From: Clostridiales bacterium
Lineage (GTDB): Bacteria > Bacillota > Clostridia > Christensenellales > DUVY01
DNA length: 5,126 bases
Assembly (NCBI GenBank): GCA_031290295.1
Contig: JAITNT010000104.1
Span: 1-5,126 of the forward strand
Direction: 5' to 3'
Below the pieces are notes generated by a model. The model was given only the letters and a program-made list of their open reading frames with translations, was not told the origin of the DNA and made no database searches. The translations under genes and the position numbers were made by a program. Of the stretch, positions 5,119 through 5,126 are shown in pieces; position 1 is the stretch's first letter; each line of letters opens with the position of its first letter.

Positions 5119-5126
5119 ATGAAGTA
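5119..5126 (+). CDS. Possible start of a rightward gene (runs off the right edge)
   Basis: An ATG follows the -10 box by 6 nt, but only two full codons (M, K) are visible, so no product can be named. The alternative is that AGAGG at 5113-5117 is a Shine-Dalgarno for a start beyond the window. That would require transcription to begin upstream of its expected position. Confidence 0.3.

Overview
The window looks like a chromosomal segment from a Bacillota (Firmicutes) bacterium, probably Clostridia-like. The evidence is the secA-prfB gene pair, a SecA carrying the long insertion in its second motor domain that is common in clostridial SecA, a SecA C-terminal zinc knuckle, and sigma-A type promoters. 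Base composition is near balanced. A species cannot be named from this sequence. There is no phage, plasmid, CRISPR or defence gene; the unusual content lies in the two gene-poor gaps.

Three complete genes lie on the minus strand and read right to left. ispE (4780-3929) is a kinase of the MEP isoprenoid pathway. After a 551-bp gap comes a small membrane protein resembling the YcxB-like family (3377-2814). secA (2748-46), the ATPase motor of the Sec export pathway, follows 65 bp later. The first 15 codons of prfB (release factor 2) overlap the secA stop codon by one base and run off the left edge. The YcxB-like gene, secA and prfB probably form one transcript. At the right edge a plus-strand promoter drives a gene that begins only 8 bases before the window ends, divergent from ispE.

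The gap at 3378-3928 holds the promoter of the YcxB-like gene, a stretch of dispersed-repeat sequence (about 3471-3700), and a 190-bp block of nested inverted repeats (3714-3900). Two units in this block have the same stem-bulge layout but different paired bases, which suggests compensatory change. The gap at 4781-5118 holds the ispE promoter region, a G8 tract, two diverged copies of a ~50-bp repeat, a strong GC hairpin, and the right-edge promoter. The two gaps share several repeat modules.

A regulatory pattern also stands out. At all three places where a transcript appears to begin, a TATAAT-like -10 box lies only 6-8 nt from the start codon, so these mRNAs may be leaderless. The genes inside the operon, secA and prfB, instead have Shine-Dalgarno sequences.
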